The notes: a model not told the origin generated them from the sequence alone. A stretch of 64,000 nt of DNA from Paracoccus sp. S1E-3 (GCF_013868135.1 NZ_JACEMU010000004.1:1426001-1490000); one strand, 5' to 3'; counted from the first letter of the stretch, positions 51,893 through 62,665 are shown. Translations and numbers: made by a program.

Positions 51893-51932
51893 CTCCTCCC
51901 CAACGAGGAGCTTTTGCCTGAAAGGGTAACAC
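51893..51932 (+). promoter_or_regulatory. serC leader motif
   Basis: CTCCTC (51893-51898) pairs with GAGGAG (51905-51910) across CCCAAC, followed by TTTTGCCTGAAAGGGTAAC just before the serC ATG at 51933. A hairpin with this placement is described as the alphaproteobacterial serC RNA motif. The identification rests on memory of its layout and on the downstream gene; the ligand, if any, is unknown. Confidence 0.6.
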
Positions 51933-53078
<1,146 letters not shown>

Positions 53079-53084
53079 CAGTCG

Positions 53085-53132
53085 GCCGGGGGCGCCGCCC
53101 CCGGACCCCCGGGATATTTTCACCAGAATGAA
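53085..53132 (+). repeat. Interspersed GC-rich repeat, copy 2
   Basis: GCCGGGGGCGCCGCCCCCGG then ACCCCCGGGATATTTTCACC and AGAATGAACAC. It has the same order of blocks as at 26899 and 59638. It lies between serC and serA; the GGGGGCGCCGCCCCC part forms a hairpin without a T-run. Confidence 0.75.
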
Positions 53133-53174
53133 CACGCGCAGGGTTGAGGCCCGCGCATGCCACAGGAGCATCAG

Positions 53175-54764
53175 ATGCCCAAGGTTCTCGTCTCTGACAA
53201 GCTGTCGGAAACCGCCGTTCAGATCTTCCGCGACCGTGGGGTCGAGGTGGATTACCTGCCCGATGTCGGCAAGGACAAGGAAAAGCTGGCCGAGATCATC
53301 GGTCAATATGACGGTCTGGCGATCCGCTCGGCCACCAAGGTCACGGACAAGCTGCTGGAAAACGCCCCCAAGCTGAAGGTGATCGGGCGGGCCGGGATCG
53401 GCGTCGACAATGTCGATATTCCGTCGGCCTCGAAAAAGGGCGTGATCGTGATGAACACGCCTTTCGGCAACAGCGTCACCACCGCCGAGCATGCCATCGC
53501 GCTGATGTTCGCGGTCGCCCGCCAACTGCCCGAAGCCAGCGCTTCGACCCATGCCGGAAAGTGGGAAAAGAACCGCTTCATGGGGGTCGAGGTGTTCAAC
53601 AAGACCCTGGGCCTGATCGGCGCGGGCAATATCGGCTCGATCGTCGCGGACCGTGCTTTGGGCCTGAAAATGAAGGTTCTGGCTTACGATCCCTTCCTGT
53701 CGGAAGAACGCGCCGACCAGATCGGGGTGAAGAAGGTCGAACTGGACGAGCTGCTGGCAAAGGCCGATTTCATCACCCTGCATGTTCCGCTGACCGACAA
53801 GACCCGCAATATCCTGTCGCGCGAGAACCTCGCCAAGACCAGGAAAGGCGTGCGCATCGTCAACGCCGCGCGCGGCGGTCTGATCGACGAGGATGCGCTG
53901 GCGGATGCGCTGGAATCGGGTCACGTGGCCGGGGCCGCGCTTGACGTTTTCGCAACCGAACCTGCGACCGAGAGCCGGCTGTTCAACATGGCGAATGTCG
54001 TGGTGACGCCGCATCTGGGCGCCTCGACCGACGAGGCGCAGGAGAATGTGGCCCTGCAGGTGGCCGAGCAGATGTCGGATTACCTGTTGACCGGCGCGGT
54101 GTCGAACGCGCTGAACATGCCCTCGGTCACCGCCGAGGAAGCCAAGGTGATGGGGCCGTGGATCAAGCTGGCCGGCCATCTGGGCAGCTTTATCGGCCAG
54201 ATGACCGAAACCCCGATCAAGTCGATCAATATCCTCTATGATGGCGTGGTCGCCGAGATGAACGTGAATGCGCTGAACGCGGCAGTGATCTCTGGCGTGA
54301 TGAAGGCGACGAACCCGGATGTGAACATGGTCTCGGCGCCGGTCATCGCCAAGGATCGCGGCATTCAAGTCGCCACCACCCGGCAGGAAGCCGGCGGCGT
54401 CTATGACGGCTATATCAAGGTGACCGTCGTCACCGAGGAGAGCGAGCGCTCGATCGCCGGGACAGTGTTCAGCGACGGCAAGCCGCGCTTCATCCAGATC
54501 CGCGGCATCAATGTCGATGCCGAGATCGGCGCGCATATGCTGTATACGCGCAACAAGGACGTGCCGGGCGTGATCGGTGCGCTTGGCACCACCTTGGGTG
54601 ATATGGGCGTGAACATCGCCAACTTCCAGCTGGGCCGCACAGCCTCGGGCGAGGATGCGATCGCGATCCTCTATCTGGACGAGGCGCTGCCCGAAAGCGT
54701 GCTGGCGGCGCTGCAGAAGACCGGCAAGTTCCTGCAGGCCAAGGCGCTGCGTTTCGAGCTCTGA
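53175..54764 (+). CDS. serA: D-3-phosphoglycerate dehydrogenase
   Basis: A 529-residue enzyme that starts serine synthesis by oxidising 3-phosphoglycerate. NAD binding uses GLIGAGNIGSIVA (about 145-157), RAGIGVDNVD and NAARGGLIDEDAL are active-site blocks, and HLGAST carries the catalytic histidine near 281. The intervening domain and a C-terminal ACT domain (about 455-529, DVPGVIGALGTTLGDMGVNI) make this the long form. The ATG at 53175 has AGGAG 7 nt upstream; an ATG at 53157 is less likely. Confidence 0.95.
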   Translation: MPKVLVSDKLSETAVQIFRDRGVEVDYLPDVGKDKEKLAEIIGQYDGLAIRSATKVTDKLLENAPKLKVIGRAGIGVDNVDIPSASKKGVIVMNTPFGNSVTTAEHAIALMFAVARQLPEASASTHAGKWEKNRFMGVEVFNKTLGLIGAGNIGSIVADRALGLKMKVLAYDPFLSEERADQIGVKKVELDELLAKADFITLHVPLTDKTRNILSRENLAKTRKGVRIVNAARGGLIDEDALADALESGHVAGAALDVFATEPATESRLFNMANVVVTPHLGASTDEAQENVALQVAEQMSDYLLTGAVSNALNMPSVTAEEAKVMGPWIKLAGHLGSFIGQMTETPIKSINILYDGVVAEMNVNALNAAVISGVMKATNPDVNMVSAPVIAKDRGIQVATTRQEAGGVYDGYIKVTVVTEESERSIAGTVFSDGKPRFIQIRGINVDAEIGAHMLYTRNKDVPGVIGALGTTLGDMGVNIANFQLGRTASGEDAIAILYLDEALPESVLAALQKTGKFLQAKALRFEL

Positions 54765-54784
54765 TCGCGGCTTGCAACCAATCC

Positions 54785-54815
54785 AAGGCCCGGCAACTGT
54801 AGCGCCGGGCCTTTT
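54785..54815 (+). terminator. Terminator after serA
   Basis: AAGGCCCGGC (54785-54794) pairs perfectly with GCCGGGCCTT (54804-54813), followed by TTGCTTTT. Confidence 0.85.
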
Positions 54816-54841
54816 GCTTTTCAGGACGGCTGGTTTCGACA

Positions 54842-55603
54842 ATGGCACAGCAGGACGATTTCGCGCCGATCTACGCGCTCGGCGATGTTCATGGGCGGCT
54901 GGAAGGGCTGCGCGAAGCGCATCGCCTGATCGAGGCCGATGGCGGCCGCGATGCGCGCATCATCCATCTCGGCGATCTGATCGACCGGGGGCCGGATTCG
55001 CCGGCCGTCATCGACCTGCTGATGGAAGGTCAGGCGCAGGGGCGCGACTGGCAGGTGGTGAAGGGCAACCACGACAACAAGCTGCCACGCTTCATCGAAG
55101 ATCCGGGCTGGATAGACCCCGGACCCTCATCCCCCAATACCTGGACCAGCGATCAGCGCAATGGCGCGGCCGCGACGCTGGGCGCCTATGGTATCGAGGA
55201 CGCCTATGATCGCCCGCTGCAGGAGGTCCATGCCGAGGCGCTGCGGAAAATCCCCCGCCACCATATCGAATGGCTGGACGGGCTGGTGCCGAATATCCTG
55301 CATCCGGGTGGTTTCCTGTTCGTCCATGCCGGAATCCGGCCGGGGGTGGATCTGTCGGCCCAAACGCACACCGACATGATGTGGATCCGCAAGCCGTTTC
55401 TGGAGTCGACCGCCGATCATGGTGCGCTGATCGTGCACGGCCATACCGCGATCAAGAAACCGACCCATTACGGAAACCGGGTGAATCTGGACAGCGGGGC
55501 GGGTTATGGCGGTCCGGTATCGGCTGCGCGGCTGGACAGGAACGGCGTCTGGCTGCTGACCGATCATGGTCCCGAACTGATGCACCCCGAGCCAATCGCA
55601 TGA
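54842..55603 (+). CDS. Metallophosphoesterase (protein phosphatase / Ap4A hydrolase-like)
   Basis: A 253-residue calcineurin-like phosphoesterase. The metal motifs are GDVHG (about 14-18), GDLIDRG (about 46-52), GNHDN (about 76-80) and VHGHTAIK near 200. Members are serine/threonine phosphatases or nucleotide pyrophosphohydrolases; the substrate is undecided. The stop overlaps the next start by 3 of 4 nt (ATGA). Confidence 0.87.
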   Translation: MAQQDDFAPIYALGDVHGRLEGLREAHRLIEADGGRDARIIHLGDLIDRGPDSPAVIDLLMEGQAQGRDWQVVKGNHDNKLPRFIEDPGWIDPGPSSPNTWTSDQRNGAAATLGAYGIEDAYDRPLQEVHAEALRKIPRHHIEWLDGLVPNILHPGGFLFVHAGIRPGVDLSAQTHTDMMWIRKPFLESTADHGALIVHGHTAIKKPTHYGNRVNLDSGAGYGGPVSAARLDRNGVWLLTDHGPELMHPEPIA

Positions 55604-56151
55604 CGCGCGCCATCATCGCCAGCCTGCTGATCGTGGCCGCCGCCGCCGTCCTGCTGCTGGCCATGGGTCGCATTCCGATCTGCGAATGCGGCTATGTCAA
55701 ACTGTGGCACGGCCAGACGATGAGCGCCGAGAACTCTCAGCACCTGATGGACTGGTATACGCCGTCGCATCTGTTGCATGGGCTGGCGTTCTATTTTCTT
55801 CTCTGGCTGGGGGCGCGCCGCCTGCCTTTGGGCACGCGGCTGGTCATCGCCACCCTGGTCGAGGCGGCATGGGAAATCGTCGAGAATTCGCCCGCGATCA
55901 TCGACCGCTATCGCGCCGTCACCATCTCGCTGGATTACTACGGCGACAGCGTGATCAATTCGGTCGCCGACATGCTGATGATGATGGTCGGCTTCTGGCT
56001 GGCGCGGGTGCTGCCGGTCCGGGCGTCGGTCCTGCTGTTCGTGGCCGCCGAAGCCATGACGATCTGGCTGATCCGCGACGGATTGATATTGAATGTGTTG
56101 ATGCTGATCTGGCCTTCGGACATTGTGCGTGACTGGCAGACCGCAGGATAG
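55600..56151 (+). CDS. DUF2585 (UPF0314) membrane protein
   Basis: A 183-residue protein with four to five hydrophobic segments. The family block CECGYVKLWHG (about 27-37) and WEIVENSPAIIDRYRA are plain, with SLDYYGDSVINSVAD next. Its function is unknown. It is coupled to the phosphoesterase by an ATGA overlap and followed 9 bp later by the CreA-like gene. Confidence 0.88.
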   Translation: MTRAIIASLLIVAAAAVLLLAMGRIPICECGYVKLWHGQTMSAENSQHLMDWYTPSHLLHGLAFYFLLWLGARRLPLGTRLVIATLVEAAWEIVENSPAIIDRYRAVTISLDYYGDSVINSVADMLMMMVGFWLARVLPVRASVLLFVAAEAMTIWLIRDGLILNVLMLIWPSDIVRDWQTAG

Positions 56152-56160
56152 GAGCGAAGA

Positions 56161-56619
56161 ATGAAGAAACTGTTCGCCGTGCTGGCCCTGACCGCCAGCC
56201 CCGCCATGGCCGAAACCGTGGCCGAGGTCGGCGTCGACTGGGTCGGAAACGACATCGTGGTCGAGGCCATCCACGACCCCAAGGTACAGGGCGTGACCTG
56301 CCATCTGGCCTATTTCTCGCGTTCGGTCATCGACCGGCTCAGCCAGGGGAACTGGTTCGAAGATCCGTCCAACAGCGCCATCGAATGCGCCCAGACCGGC
56401 CCGATCACGCTGGGCGACATCTCGAAAAGCGAGGATGGTGAGGACGTGTTCAGCGAAAGCCGGTCGCTGATCTTCAAGTCCTTGCGGGTCAAGCGGATCT
56501 ATGACGAGAAGAATCAGGTGCTGATCTATCTCGCCCACGCCAATGAACTGAGCGAGGGGTCCGCGAAGATGTCTATTTCGACGGTGCCGATCCGTTCGGT
56601 TGCGCCAGCGGCGCAGTGA
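56161..56619 (+). CDS. creA: CreA family protein, exported
   Basis: A 152-residue protein with a signal peptide (LALTASPAMAE, cut near residue 18) and the CreA core VGVDWVGNDIVVEAIHDPKV (region) with DPKVQGVTCHLAYF. The function of CreA is not established. The 3' end overlaps the convergent sugar transferase gene by 47 nt, so both proteins are encoded on opposite strands there. Confidence 0.88.
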   Translation: MKKLFAVLALTASPAMAETVAEVGVDWVGNDIVVEAIHDPKVQGVTCHLAYFSRSVIDRLSQGNWFEDPSNSAIECAQTGPITLGDISKSEDGEDVFSESRSLIFKSLRVKRIYDEKNQVLIYLAHANELSEGSAKMSISTVPIRSVAPAAQ

Positions 56620-57361
56620 CCTGCTGCCCGCGTTTCTTGCGCGGGCGGTCATAGCCGGGGATCACAGCCAGGAAAGTCTTCCACATGATCCAGAAATCCA
56701 GCCAGGGCGAGGCGGTACGGCGATAAACCAGTTCGATGCGCAGCTTGGTCGGCAGGCAGCGCGCGTAATAGGCGCGGTCGGTTTCCTCGGCGGTCTTGCA
56801 GCCGGCGAGGATGCGATCTTCGTGCCGGTGATAGATCAGCGTGGCCAGGCCGGTGACGCCGGGCTTGGTCTGCAGCACTGTCGAATACAGCGCCGGAAAG
56901 CGTTGCACATATTCCGGCAAGGGCGGGCGCGGACCCACAAAGCTCATATTGCCGGCAAGGATGTTGAACAGCTGCGGCAGCTCGTCCAGGCGCGTGCGGC
57001 GCAGGAAACGGCCAAGCGGCGTGATCCGCCAATGCTTGTGCGCCCCGGTGGCGCCGCTGTCATCATCATGCAGCGTCATGGTGCGGAACTTGTATTGCCA
57101 GAACGGCTGGCCCGGCGCCTTCATCCGCTGGCCGGAATAGATCAGCGGGCGCCCCTGCGTGATCAGCAGCAGGGCCGCCACCAGCGCCATCGGCAGGATC
57201 AGCACCACCAGCATCGCCAAGGCCAGCGTCAGATCGACGCCACGCTTCAGGTGGCGGCGATACAGGCTGTTGTCACTGCTTGACAGATCGAGCCGCCACA
57301 ATTCGGCCTCGGACAGCGCCGGTCGAATTTCGACATTTTCCCAATCATGGTAAAGCGTCAA
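56573..57361 (-). CDS. Polyprenyl-phosphate sugar transferase (exopolysaccharide initiating type)
   Basis: A 262-residue bacterial sugar transferase. One membrane helix (about 42-68, [18 protein letters not shown]) is followed by the catalytic domain: KFRTM (about 92), [14 protein letters not shown] (about 119-132), [19 protein letters not shown] and the KPGVTGLA block. It transfers a sugar phosphate to undecaprenyl phosphate to begin a surface polysaccharide. No other polysaccharide genes are nearby, so it is an orphan. Overlap with creA is tail to tail. Confidence 0.88.
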   Translation of the reverse strand: MTLYHDWENVEIRPALSEAELWRLDLSSSDNSLYRRHLKRGVDLTLALAMLVVLILPMALVAALLLITQGRPLIYSGQRMKAPGQPFWQYKFRTMTLHDDDSGATGAHKHWRITPLGRFLRRTRLDELPQLFNILAGNMSFVGPRPPLPEYVQRFPALYSTVLQTKPGVTGLATLIYHRHEDRILAGCKTAEETDRAYYARCLPTKLRIELVYRRTASPWLDFWIMWKTFLAVIPGYDRPRKKRGQQVTAPLAQPNGSAPSK

Positions 57362-57536
57362 AGCTCGGCCCCCGTCATGCGCGACTTCCAGCGTAAAGTG
57401 TTAACAGATCCGAAGCTTTCGTTAACACATCGCATGTTGGGTTTTAACATCGCCGACATACTTCAGTTCCGATCTGTTGCCCGATAGGCTCAACTGCAGC
57501 ACTCCATACGCGATTTTTTGCCGAAAGGACCACATC

Positions 57537-57992
57537 ATGCGTAAGTTTCTGGTTATTTTGGACGAATCTCCCGAATGCCAGAACGCCATGCGCTTCGCGG
57601 CGATGCGGGCCGCACATACATCTGGGGTTGTGGTGGTGTTGGCCATCATTCCGCCAGAGGCGATTCAGCACGGAATCGGCGTGGCCGAACTGATGCGGCA
57701 GGAAGCCGAGGACCGAATCACCTCGCAGTTCCAGCTGTTTGCCCGCTGGATGCGCGACAGCCAGGGGATCGACCCCGAACTGGTCATCCGCGAGGGCGAC
57801 CCGACGACGCAGCTGCTGGCGCAGCTGGAAAGCGACAGCGACATCGGCGTGCTGGTGCTGGGGGCGGCGGCCGGCAAGGCGGGTCCGGGGCCGATCGTCA
57901 GCCGCGTGCTGCGCGACCTCTCCTCGCTGCCCTGCGCCATCACGCTGGTTCCGGGCGACCTGTCGCGGGAGCGGCTGGAAGCGATTTCCTGA
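57537..57992 (+). CDS. Universal stress protein (UspA family)
   Basis: A 151-residue soluble protein, MRKFLVILDESPECQNAMRF at the start and VLVLGAAAGKAGPGPIVSRV with a G-rich loop resembling the ATP-binding G-2x-G-9x-G(S/T) site near the end. USPs respond to starvation and oxygen stress in this group. The ATG at 57537 has AAAGGA 7 nt upstream. It is monocistronic. Confidence 0.88.
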   Translation: MRKFLVILDESPECQNAMRFAAMRAAHTSGVVVVLAIIPPEAIQHGIGVAELMRQEAEDRITSQFQLFARWMRDSQGIDPELVIREGDPTTQLLAQLESDSDIGVLVLGAAAGKAGPGPIVSRVLRDLSSLPCAITLVPGDLSRERLEAIS

Positions 57993-58094
57993 ACGTCCGG
58001 CCCGCGTTGGATCGGGAAAACCCGAGGCGACGGCGCCCGCACGGCTTGACCGAAAGCCGAGCGCGGCCCATATGAACCACCAAAGGAGCGCCCC

Positions 58095-58652
58095 ATGTTC
58101 ATCCAGACCGAAACCACGCCGAACCCCGCCACGCTGAAGTTCCTGCCCGGCCAGACCGTGCTGGACCGGGGAACCGCAGATTTCACCGAAAGCGATGCGG
58201 CCGCCGTATCGCCGCTGGCCGCCCGCGTCTTTGCCGTGAACGGGGTCACCGGGGTGTTTCTGGGCTCGGATTTCGTGACCGTCACCAAGACTGATGCGGC
58301 CCAATGGGACCATATCAAACCCGCGATTCTGGGCGCGATCATGGAACATTACCAGTCAGGCGCGCCGGTGATGCAGGGTTCGGTCGATGTGACCGGCCAT
58401 GCCGACCATGCGGGCGAGGATGAGGCCATCGTCACCCAGATCAAGGAACTGCTGGACACCCGCGTCCGCCCCGCCGTGGCGCAGGACGGCGGCGACATCA
58501 CCTTCCACGGTTTCGATCGCGGCGTCGTCTATCTGCACATGCAGGGCGCCTGCGCGGGTTGCCCCTCGTCCACCATGACCCTGAAAATGGGGATCGAGAA
58601 CCTGCTGCGGCACTATATCCCCGAAGTGACCGAGGTGCGCCCGATTGCCTGA
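58095..58652 (+). CDS. NifU/NfuA family iron-sulfur scaffold protein
   Basis: A 185-residue protein with an N-terminal Nfu_N domain (FIQTETTPNPATLKFLPG, about 2-19) and a C-terminal NifU domain (about 110-180) with CAGCPSS, whose CxxC binds a 4Fe-4S cluster for delivery to target enzymes. Both domains match the eukaryotic/alphaproteobacterial NFU1 type. The stop overlaps the TTG start of tsaB by 8 nt. Confidence 0.92.
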   Translation: MFIQTETTPNPATLKFLPGQTVLDRGTADFTESDAAAVSPLAARVFAVNGVTGVFLGSDFVTVTKTDAAQWDHIKPAILGAIMEHYQSGAPVMQGSVDVTGHADHAGEDEAIVTQIKELLDTRVRPAVAQDGGDITFHGFDRGVVYLHMQGACAGCPSSTMTLKMGIENLLRHYIPEVTEVRPIA

Positions 58653-59232
58653 GGCGCTGACGCTCGGCTTCGACACATCGGCCGCGCATTGCGCGGCCGC
58701 TTTGCTGTCGGGCGACCAGCTGATCGCGGGCCGCCACGAAGACATGTCGAAGGGGCAGGCCGAACGCCTGATGCCACTGATCGAGGAGATGCTGGCCGAG
58801 GCCGGTCTCGGCTGGGCGGACCTGTCGCTGATCGGGGTCGGCACCGGGCCAGGCAATTTCACCGGGATCCGCATCGCGGTCGCTGCCGCGCGCGGGCTGG
58901 CGCTGGCCCTGAACATCCCCGCCATCGGCATCGGCGCCGCCGAGGCGCTCGCCTTCGGGCTGCCCCGGCCGTGCCGGATCATCATCCCGGCCAAGCGCGA
59001 CACCGCCATCTGGCAGGACTTCGGCGACAAACCCGGCGATGCGCAGCAGGGCCCGCTGGACAGCCTGCCCCCCGGCCCCCCGCGCGGCATACCCCTGGTC
59101 TCCATCGCCGAAGGCATCGCCCGGCTTGCCCTCGCCCGCTCCGGCAGCCCGCAGCCGCGCCCTGCCCCCATCTACCTGCGTCCCGCCGACGCGGCCCCGG
59201 CGCGAGATCGCGGCCCGGTCATCCTGCCATGA
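58645..59232 (+). CDS. tsaB: tRNA threonylcarbamoyladenosine biosynthesis protein TsaB
   Basis: A 195-residue ASKHA-fold protein that partners TsaD to make the t6A modification at A37 of ANN-decoding tRNAs. It opens LTLGFDTSAAHCAAALL and has GVGTGPGNFTGIRIAVAAARG (region near 70-90), the TsaB hallmark. The start is a TTG at 58645, overlapping the nfuA end; no better ATG exists in frame. rimI follows with an ATGA overlap, a usual pairing. Confidence 0.9.
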   Translation: MPEALTLGFDTSAAHCAAALLSGDQLIAGRHEDMSKGQAERLMPLIEEMLAEAGLGWADLSLIGVGTGPGNFTGIRIAVAAARGLALALNIPAIGIGAAEALAFGLPRPCRIIIPAKRDTAIWQDFGDKPGDAQQGPLDSLPPGPPRGIPLVSIAEGIARLALARSGSPQPRPAPIYLRPADAAPARDRGPVILP

Positions 59233-59627
59233 CGCCGGCGGAACTGGCGCAGATCCACGCCGCCAGCTTCACCCATCCCCGCCCCTGGAACGCGGTGGAG
59301 TTCTCGGCCCTTCTGCGTGACCCCGCCAATTTCCTGATCGCCCGCAAGGCGGCCTTCATCCTCGGTCGCACGGTGCTGGATGAAGCCGAGTTGCTGACCC
59401 TCGCCGTTGCGCCGGCTGCGCGCCGTCAGGGCACGGGCGGGGCGCTGCTCCGCGCCTTCGAGACGCAAGCCCGCACTCGCGGCGCCGTCGCGGCGTTCCT
59501 TGAGGTGGCCGGCGACAACGCCGCGGCACAGGCCCTGTATCGGCGCGCCGGTTGGGGCGATGCCGGACGCAGGCGCAATTACTATGCCCCCGGAATCGAC
59601 GCGCTGGTGATGCGAAAAGCCCTGTAG
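59229..59627 (+). CDS. rimI: Ribosomal-protein/GNAT N-acetyltransferase (RimI-like)
   Basis: A 132-residue acetyltransferase. LLTLAVAPAARRQGTGGALL (about 56-75) contains the acetyl-CoA loop RRQGTGG, and NAAAQALYRRAGW closes the fold as in RimI, which acetylates S18. Its place after tsaB is the normal one. Confidence 0.87.
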   Translation: MTPAELAQIHAASFTHPRPWNAVEFSALLRDPANFLIARKAAFILGRTVLDEAELLTLAVAPAARRQGTGGALLRAFETQARTRGAVAAFLEVAGDNAAAQALYRRAGWGDAGRRRNYYAPGIDALVMRKAL

Positions 59628-59637
59628 GGGCAGCACG

Positions 59638-59683
59638 CCGGGGCGCTGCCCCGGACCCCGGGATATATGGGCCAGAATGAAAG
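59638..59683 (+). repeat. Interspersed GC-rich repeat, copy 3
   Basis: CCGGGGCGCTGCCCCGGACC followed by CCGGGATATATGGGCCAGA and ATGAAAG. It matches the block order at 26899 and 53085. Confidence 0.8.
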
Positions 59684-59713
59684 AGCCGGCGCTTTCATTC
59701 TGGCCCATATATC
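59662..59713. terminator. Perfect 22-bp hairpin between rimI and secA
   Basis: The 22 bp at 59662-59683 (GATATATGGGCCAGAATGAA plus AG) are the exact reverse complement of 59692-59713, with an 8-nt loop AGCCGGCG. It is formed by the inner ends of two inverted repeat copies. A strong bidirectional terminator is the likely use, though without a U-run. Confidence 0.7.
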
Positions 59714-59757
59714 CTGCGGGGGTTCGAGGGCGCAAAGCCCCCGTACCGGCGGCCGGA
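59692..59757 (-). repeat. Interspersed GC-rich repeat, copy 4, inverted
   Basis: On the minus strand this reads GGGGGCTTTGCGCCCTCGAA, then CCCCCGCAGGATATATGGGC and CAGAATGAAAG. It is the same family as copy 3 but in opposite direction, ending next to the secA stop. Confidence 0.75.
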
Positions 59758-62463
59758 TCAGGCCAGACGGCCGTGGCAATGCTTGAACTTCTCGCCCGAG
59801 CCGCAAGGGCACGGGTCGTTGCGCGAAGGATTGCCCCAGGTTGCCGGATCGGCCGCGTTGAAGCCCGGCGCCTGGGCCGAGGCCTCGCCGCCTTCAGCCT
59901 CTTCGTGTTGGGGAACCATCTGCTGCTGTTGCTGGGCCTGCTGGTCCTGATACTGGCGCATCATCTGTTCGCGTTCGGCATCGGTCAGCGGGCGGATGCG
60001 CGACAGCTGCTGGGTCACGTCGCTGCGCAGCCCGTCCAGCATGTTTTCAAACAGGGTGAAGCTTTCGGTCTTGTATTCCGAAAGCGGATCGCGCTGCGCA
60101 TAGCCCCGGAAGCCCACGACCGAGCGCAGATGTTCCAGCGTCAGCAGGTGGTCGCGCCACTTCTGGTCGATGGCCTGCAGCAGCACCTGCTTTTCGATCT
60201 GGCGCATGGTCTCAGGGCCGAAGCCAGCCTCTTTCTCGGCCATATAGGTGTCGGTGGCTTCGGTGATGCGTTCGCGGATGACGTCCTGGTCGACGCCCTC
60301 CTCGGCCGCCCAGTCCGAAACCGGCAGGTTCATGTTCAGCTTTTCGACCACCGCCTTTTCAAGGCCAGCATTGTCCCACTGTTCGGCATAGGCGCGCGGC
60401 GGCATGTATTCCTCGACCAGATCGTCGATGACCTGATGGCGCATGTCGCGGGCGACCTCGTCCACTTCGGCGCTGTCCATGATCTCGCGGCGCTGCGAGA
60501 AGATCGCCTTGCGCTGATCGTTCATCACATCGTCGAATTTCAGCAGCTGCTTGCGGATGTCGAAGTTGCGGCCCTCGACCTTGGCCTGCGCGCGTTCCAG
60601 CGATTTGTTGACCCAGGGGTGAACGATGGCCTCGCCTTCCTTCATCCCCAGACGCGACAGCACCGCATCCAGACGTTCCGATCCGAAGATCCGCATCAGG
60701 TCGTCTTCCAGCGACAGGAAGAACAGCGAGCGGCCCGGATCGCCCTGACGGCCCGAGCGGCCGCGCAGCTGGTTGTCGATGCGGCGGCTTTCGTGGCGCT
60801 CGGTGGCCAGAACGAACAGCCCGCCCGAGGCCAGGACCTTTTCCTTGTCGGCGGCGTGTTCGGCCTCGATCCGCTCGCGCAGCTGGTCGGGATGGGCGTC
60901 GGGATCGGCGCGCAGCGCCTCCATCACCTTGATTTCGACATTGCCGCCCAACTGAATGTCGGTGCCGCGGCCGGCCATGTTGGTGGCGATGGTGACGGCG
61001 CCGGGCTTGCCGGCCTCGGCTACGATATAGGCTTCCTGTTCGTGCTGGCGCGCGTTCAGGACGTTATGGGGGATGCCCGCATGCGTCAGCATATTGGCCA
61101 GCATTTCCGATTTCTCGATGCTGGTGGTGCCGACGAGGATCGGCTGCCCGCGCTCGTGGGATTCCTTGATCGCCTCCAGCACGGCGGCGTATTTTTCGGT
61201 GCCGGTGCGGTAGACGCGGTCATGTTCGTCGATGCGCTGCACGGGGCGGTTGGTCGGCACTTCGACCACGCCCAGCTTGTAGATATCGGCGAATTCCTCG
61301 GCCTCGGTTGCCGCCGTCCCGGTCATGCCGCCCAGCTTGTCGTAAAGGCGGAAATAGTTCTGGAAGGTCACGCTGGCCAGCGTCACGTTTTCCGGCTGGA
61401 TCTTGACGCCTTCCTTGGCCTCGATCGCCTGATGCAGCCCGTCCGAGAGGCGGCGCCCCTTCATCATCCGGCCGGTGAATTCGTCGATCAGGACGATCTC
61501 GTCATCCTTGACGATATAATTCTGGTCCTTGTGGAACAGCTTGTGGGCCCGCAGCGCCTGATTGGCGTGATGGACGATGGTGGTGCTTTCGGGGTCATAG
61601 AGCGTCTGGCCTTCCGGCAGGACGCCCGCGGCGGACAGCATCTGCTCCATCCGCTCGTTGCCTTCTTCGGTGAAGGTGGCGTTGCGGGCCTTTTCGTCCA
61701 GCTTGAAGTCTTCATCCGTCAGCTGCGGGATAAACTGGTTCAGGGTCACATACAGCTCGGACCGGTCCTGCGAGGGGCCGGAAATGATCAGCGGCGTGCG
61801 GGCCTCGTCCACGAGGATGCTGTCCACCTCGTCGACGATGGCGAAGAAGTGGTCGCGCTGCACCATTTCCTCGACGCTCCCCTTCATGTTGTCGCGGAGA
61901 TAGTCGAAGCCGAGCTCGTTATTCGTCGCATAGGTCACGTCCGCCTGATAGGCGTCGCGCTTTTCGGCATCGGGCTGATAGGGATAGACCACGCCGGTGG
62001 TCATGCCGAGCTGGGTGAAGACCTTGCCCATCCATTCGGCGTCGCGCTTGGCCAGATAATCGTTGACGGTGACGACATGGACACCCTTGCCCGCCAGCGC
62101 GTTCAGATAGGCCGGGAAGGTGGCGACCAGGGTCTTGCCTTCGCCCGTCTTCATCTCGGCGATATTGCCCTGATGCAGGAAGATCCCGCCCATCAGCTGG
62201 GTGTCGAAGGCGCGCAGGCCAAGGGCGCGGCGCGCCGCTTCGCGGCAGTTGGCGAAGGCTTCGGGCAGCAGCGCGTCCAAGGACTCGGCCGCCTGGGCGC
62301 GGGCCTGCAGATCGCGGGTCTTGGCGATCAATTCTTCGTCAGAGCGGGCCTGAGCCTCGGCTTCCAGCGCATTGATCTTCGCCACCAGCGGACGGATCGA
62401 TTTCACCTTGCGGTCATTGGGGGTGCCAAAGACCTTCTTCGCCAAACTTCCTAGACCCAGCAT
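59758..62463 (-). CDS. secA: Protein translocase subunit SecA
   Basis: A 901-residue ATPase motor of the Sec pathway. [13 protein letters not shown] opens the protein; Walker A MKTGEGKT (about 103-110) and the DEAD-like [12 protein letters not shown] (about 208-219) are clear; [14 protein letters not shown] and [11 protein letters not shown] are the second ATPase half. The C-terminal zinc tail [14 protein letters not shown] binds SecB. The ATG at 62463 has GGAG 5 nt upstream; a GTG at 62469 is also in frame. Confidence 0.96.
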   Translation of the reverse strand: MLGLGSLAKKVFGTPNDRKVKSIRPLVAKINALEAEAQARSDEELIAKTRDLQARAQAAESLDALLPEAFANCREAARRALGLRAFDTQLMGGIFLHQGNIAEMKTGEGKTLVATFPAYLNALAGKGVHVVTVNDYLAKRDAEWMGKVFTQLGMTTGVVYPYQPDAEKRDAYQADVTYATNNELGFDYLRDNMKGSVEEMVQRDHFFAIVDEVDSILVDEARTPLIISGPSQDRSELYVTLNQFIPQLTDEDFKLDEKARNATFTEEGNERMEQMLSAAGVLPEGQTLYDPESTTIVHHANQALRAHKLFHKDQNYIVKDDEIVLIDEFTGRMMKGRRLSDGLHQAIEAKEGVKIQPENVTLASVTFQNYFRLYDKLGGMTGTAATEAEEFADIYKLGVVEVPTNRPVQRIDEHDRVYRTGTEKYAAVLEAIKESHERGQPILVGTTSIEKSEMLANMLTHAGIPHNVLNARQHEQEAYIVAEAGKPGAVTIATNMAGRGTDIQLGGNVEIKVMEALRADPDAHPDQLRERIEAEHAADKEKVLASGGLFVLATERHESRRIDNQLRGRSGRQGDPGRSLFFLSLEDDLMRIFGSERLDAVLSRLGMKEGEAIVHPWVNKSLERAQAKVEGRNFDIRKQLLKFDDVMNDQRKAIFSQRREIMDSAEVDEVARDMRHQVIDDLVEEYMPPRAYAEQWDNAGLEKAVVEKLNMNLPVSDWAAEEGVDQDVIRERITEATDTYMAEKEAGFGPETMRQIEKQVLLQAIDQKWRDHLLTLEHLRSVVGFRGYAQRDPLSEYKTESFTLFENMLDGLRSDVTQQLSRIRPLTDAEREQMMRQYQDQQAQQQQQMVPQHEEAEGGEASAQAPGFNAADPATWGNPSRNDPCPCGSGEKFKHCHGRLA

Positions 62464-62665
62464 GATCACTCCGGCCGACTTGTTGCGGGAAAGGCTGGGG
62501 CGCGGCCCCTTGCCCGGACCGTCCGTCCTGCCGTATCAGTGCAGGTGAAAAAACGGCGCGGGCGCGCCTTTTCGGTTGCGCCGGATGTAGGCCCGCGTCC
62601 CCCGAGTGTCAACGCTTGCCCCCAATTCCGCTGGTTGCGGCGGGGCGTATCTTCAAGGAAAAAAC

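Noticed and set aside
59677..62454. 925-codon open frame antisense to secA
   Set aside because: It is the mirror of a highly conserved gene in GC-rich DNA; its translation has no family features, and secA is certain.
62480..62530. Further copy of the GC-rich repeat upstream of secA
   Set aside because: Only the GGGGCGCGGCCCC part is similar; the GGATAT and CAGAATGAA blocks are missing.
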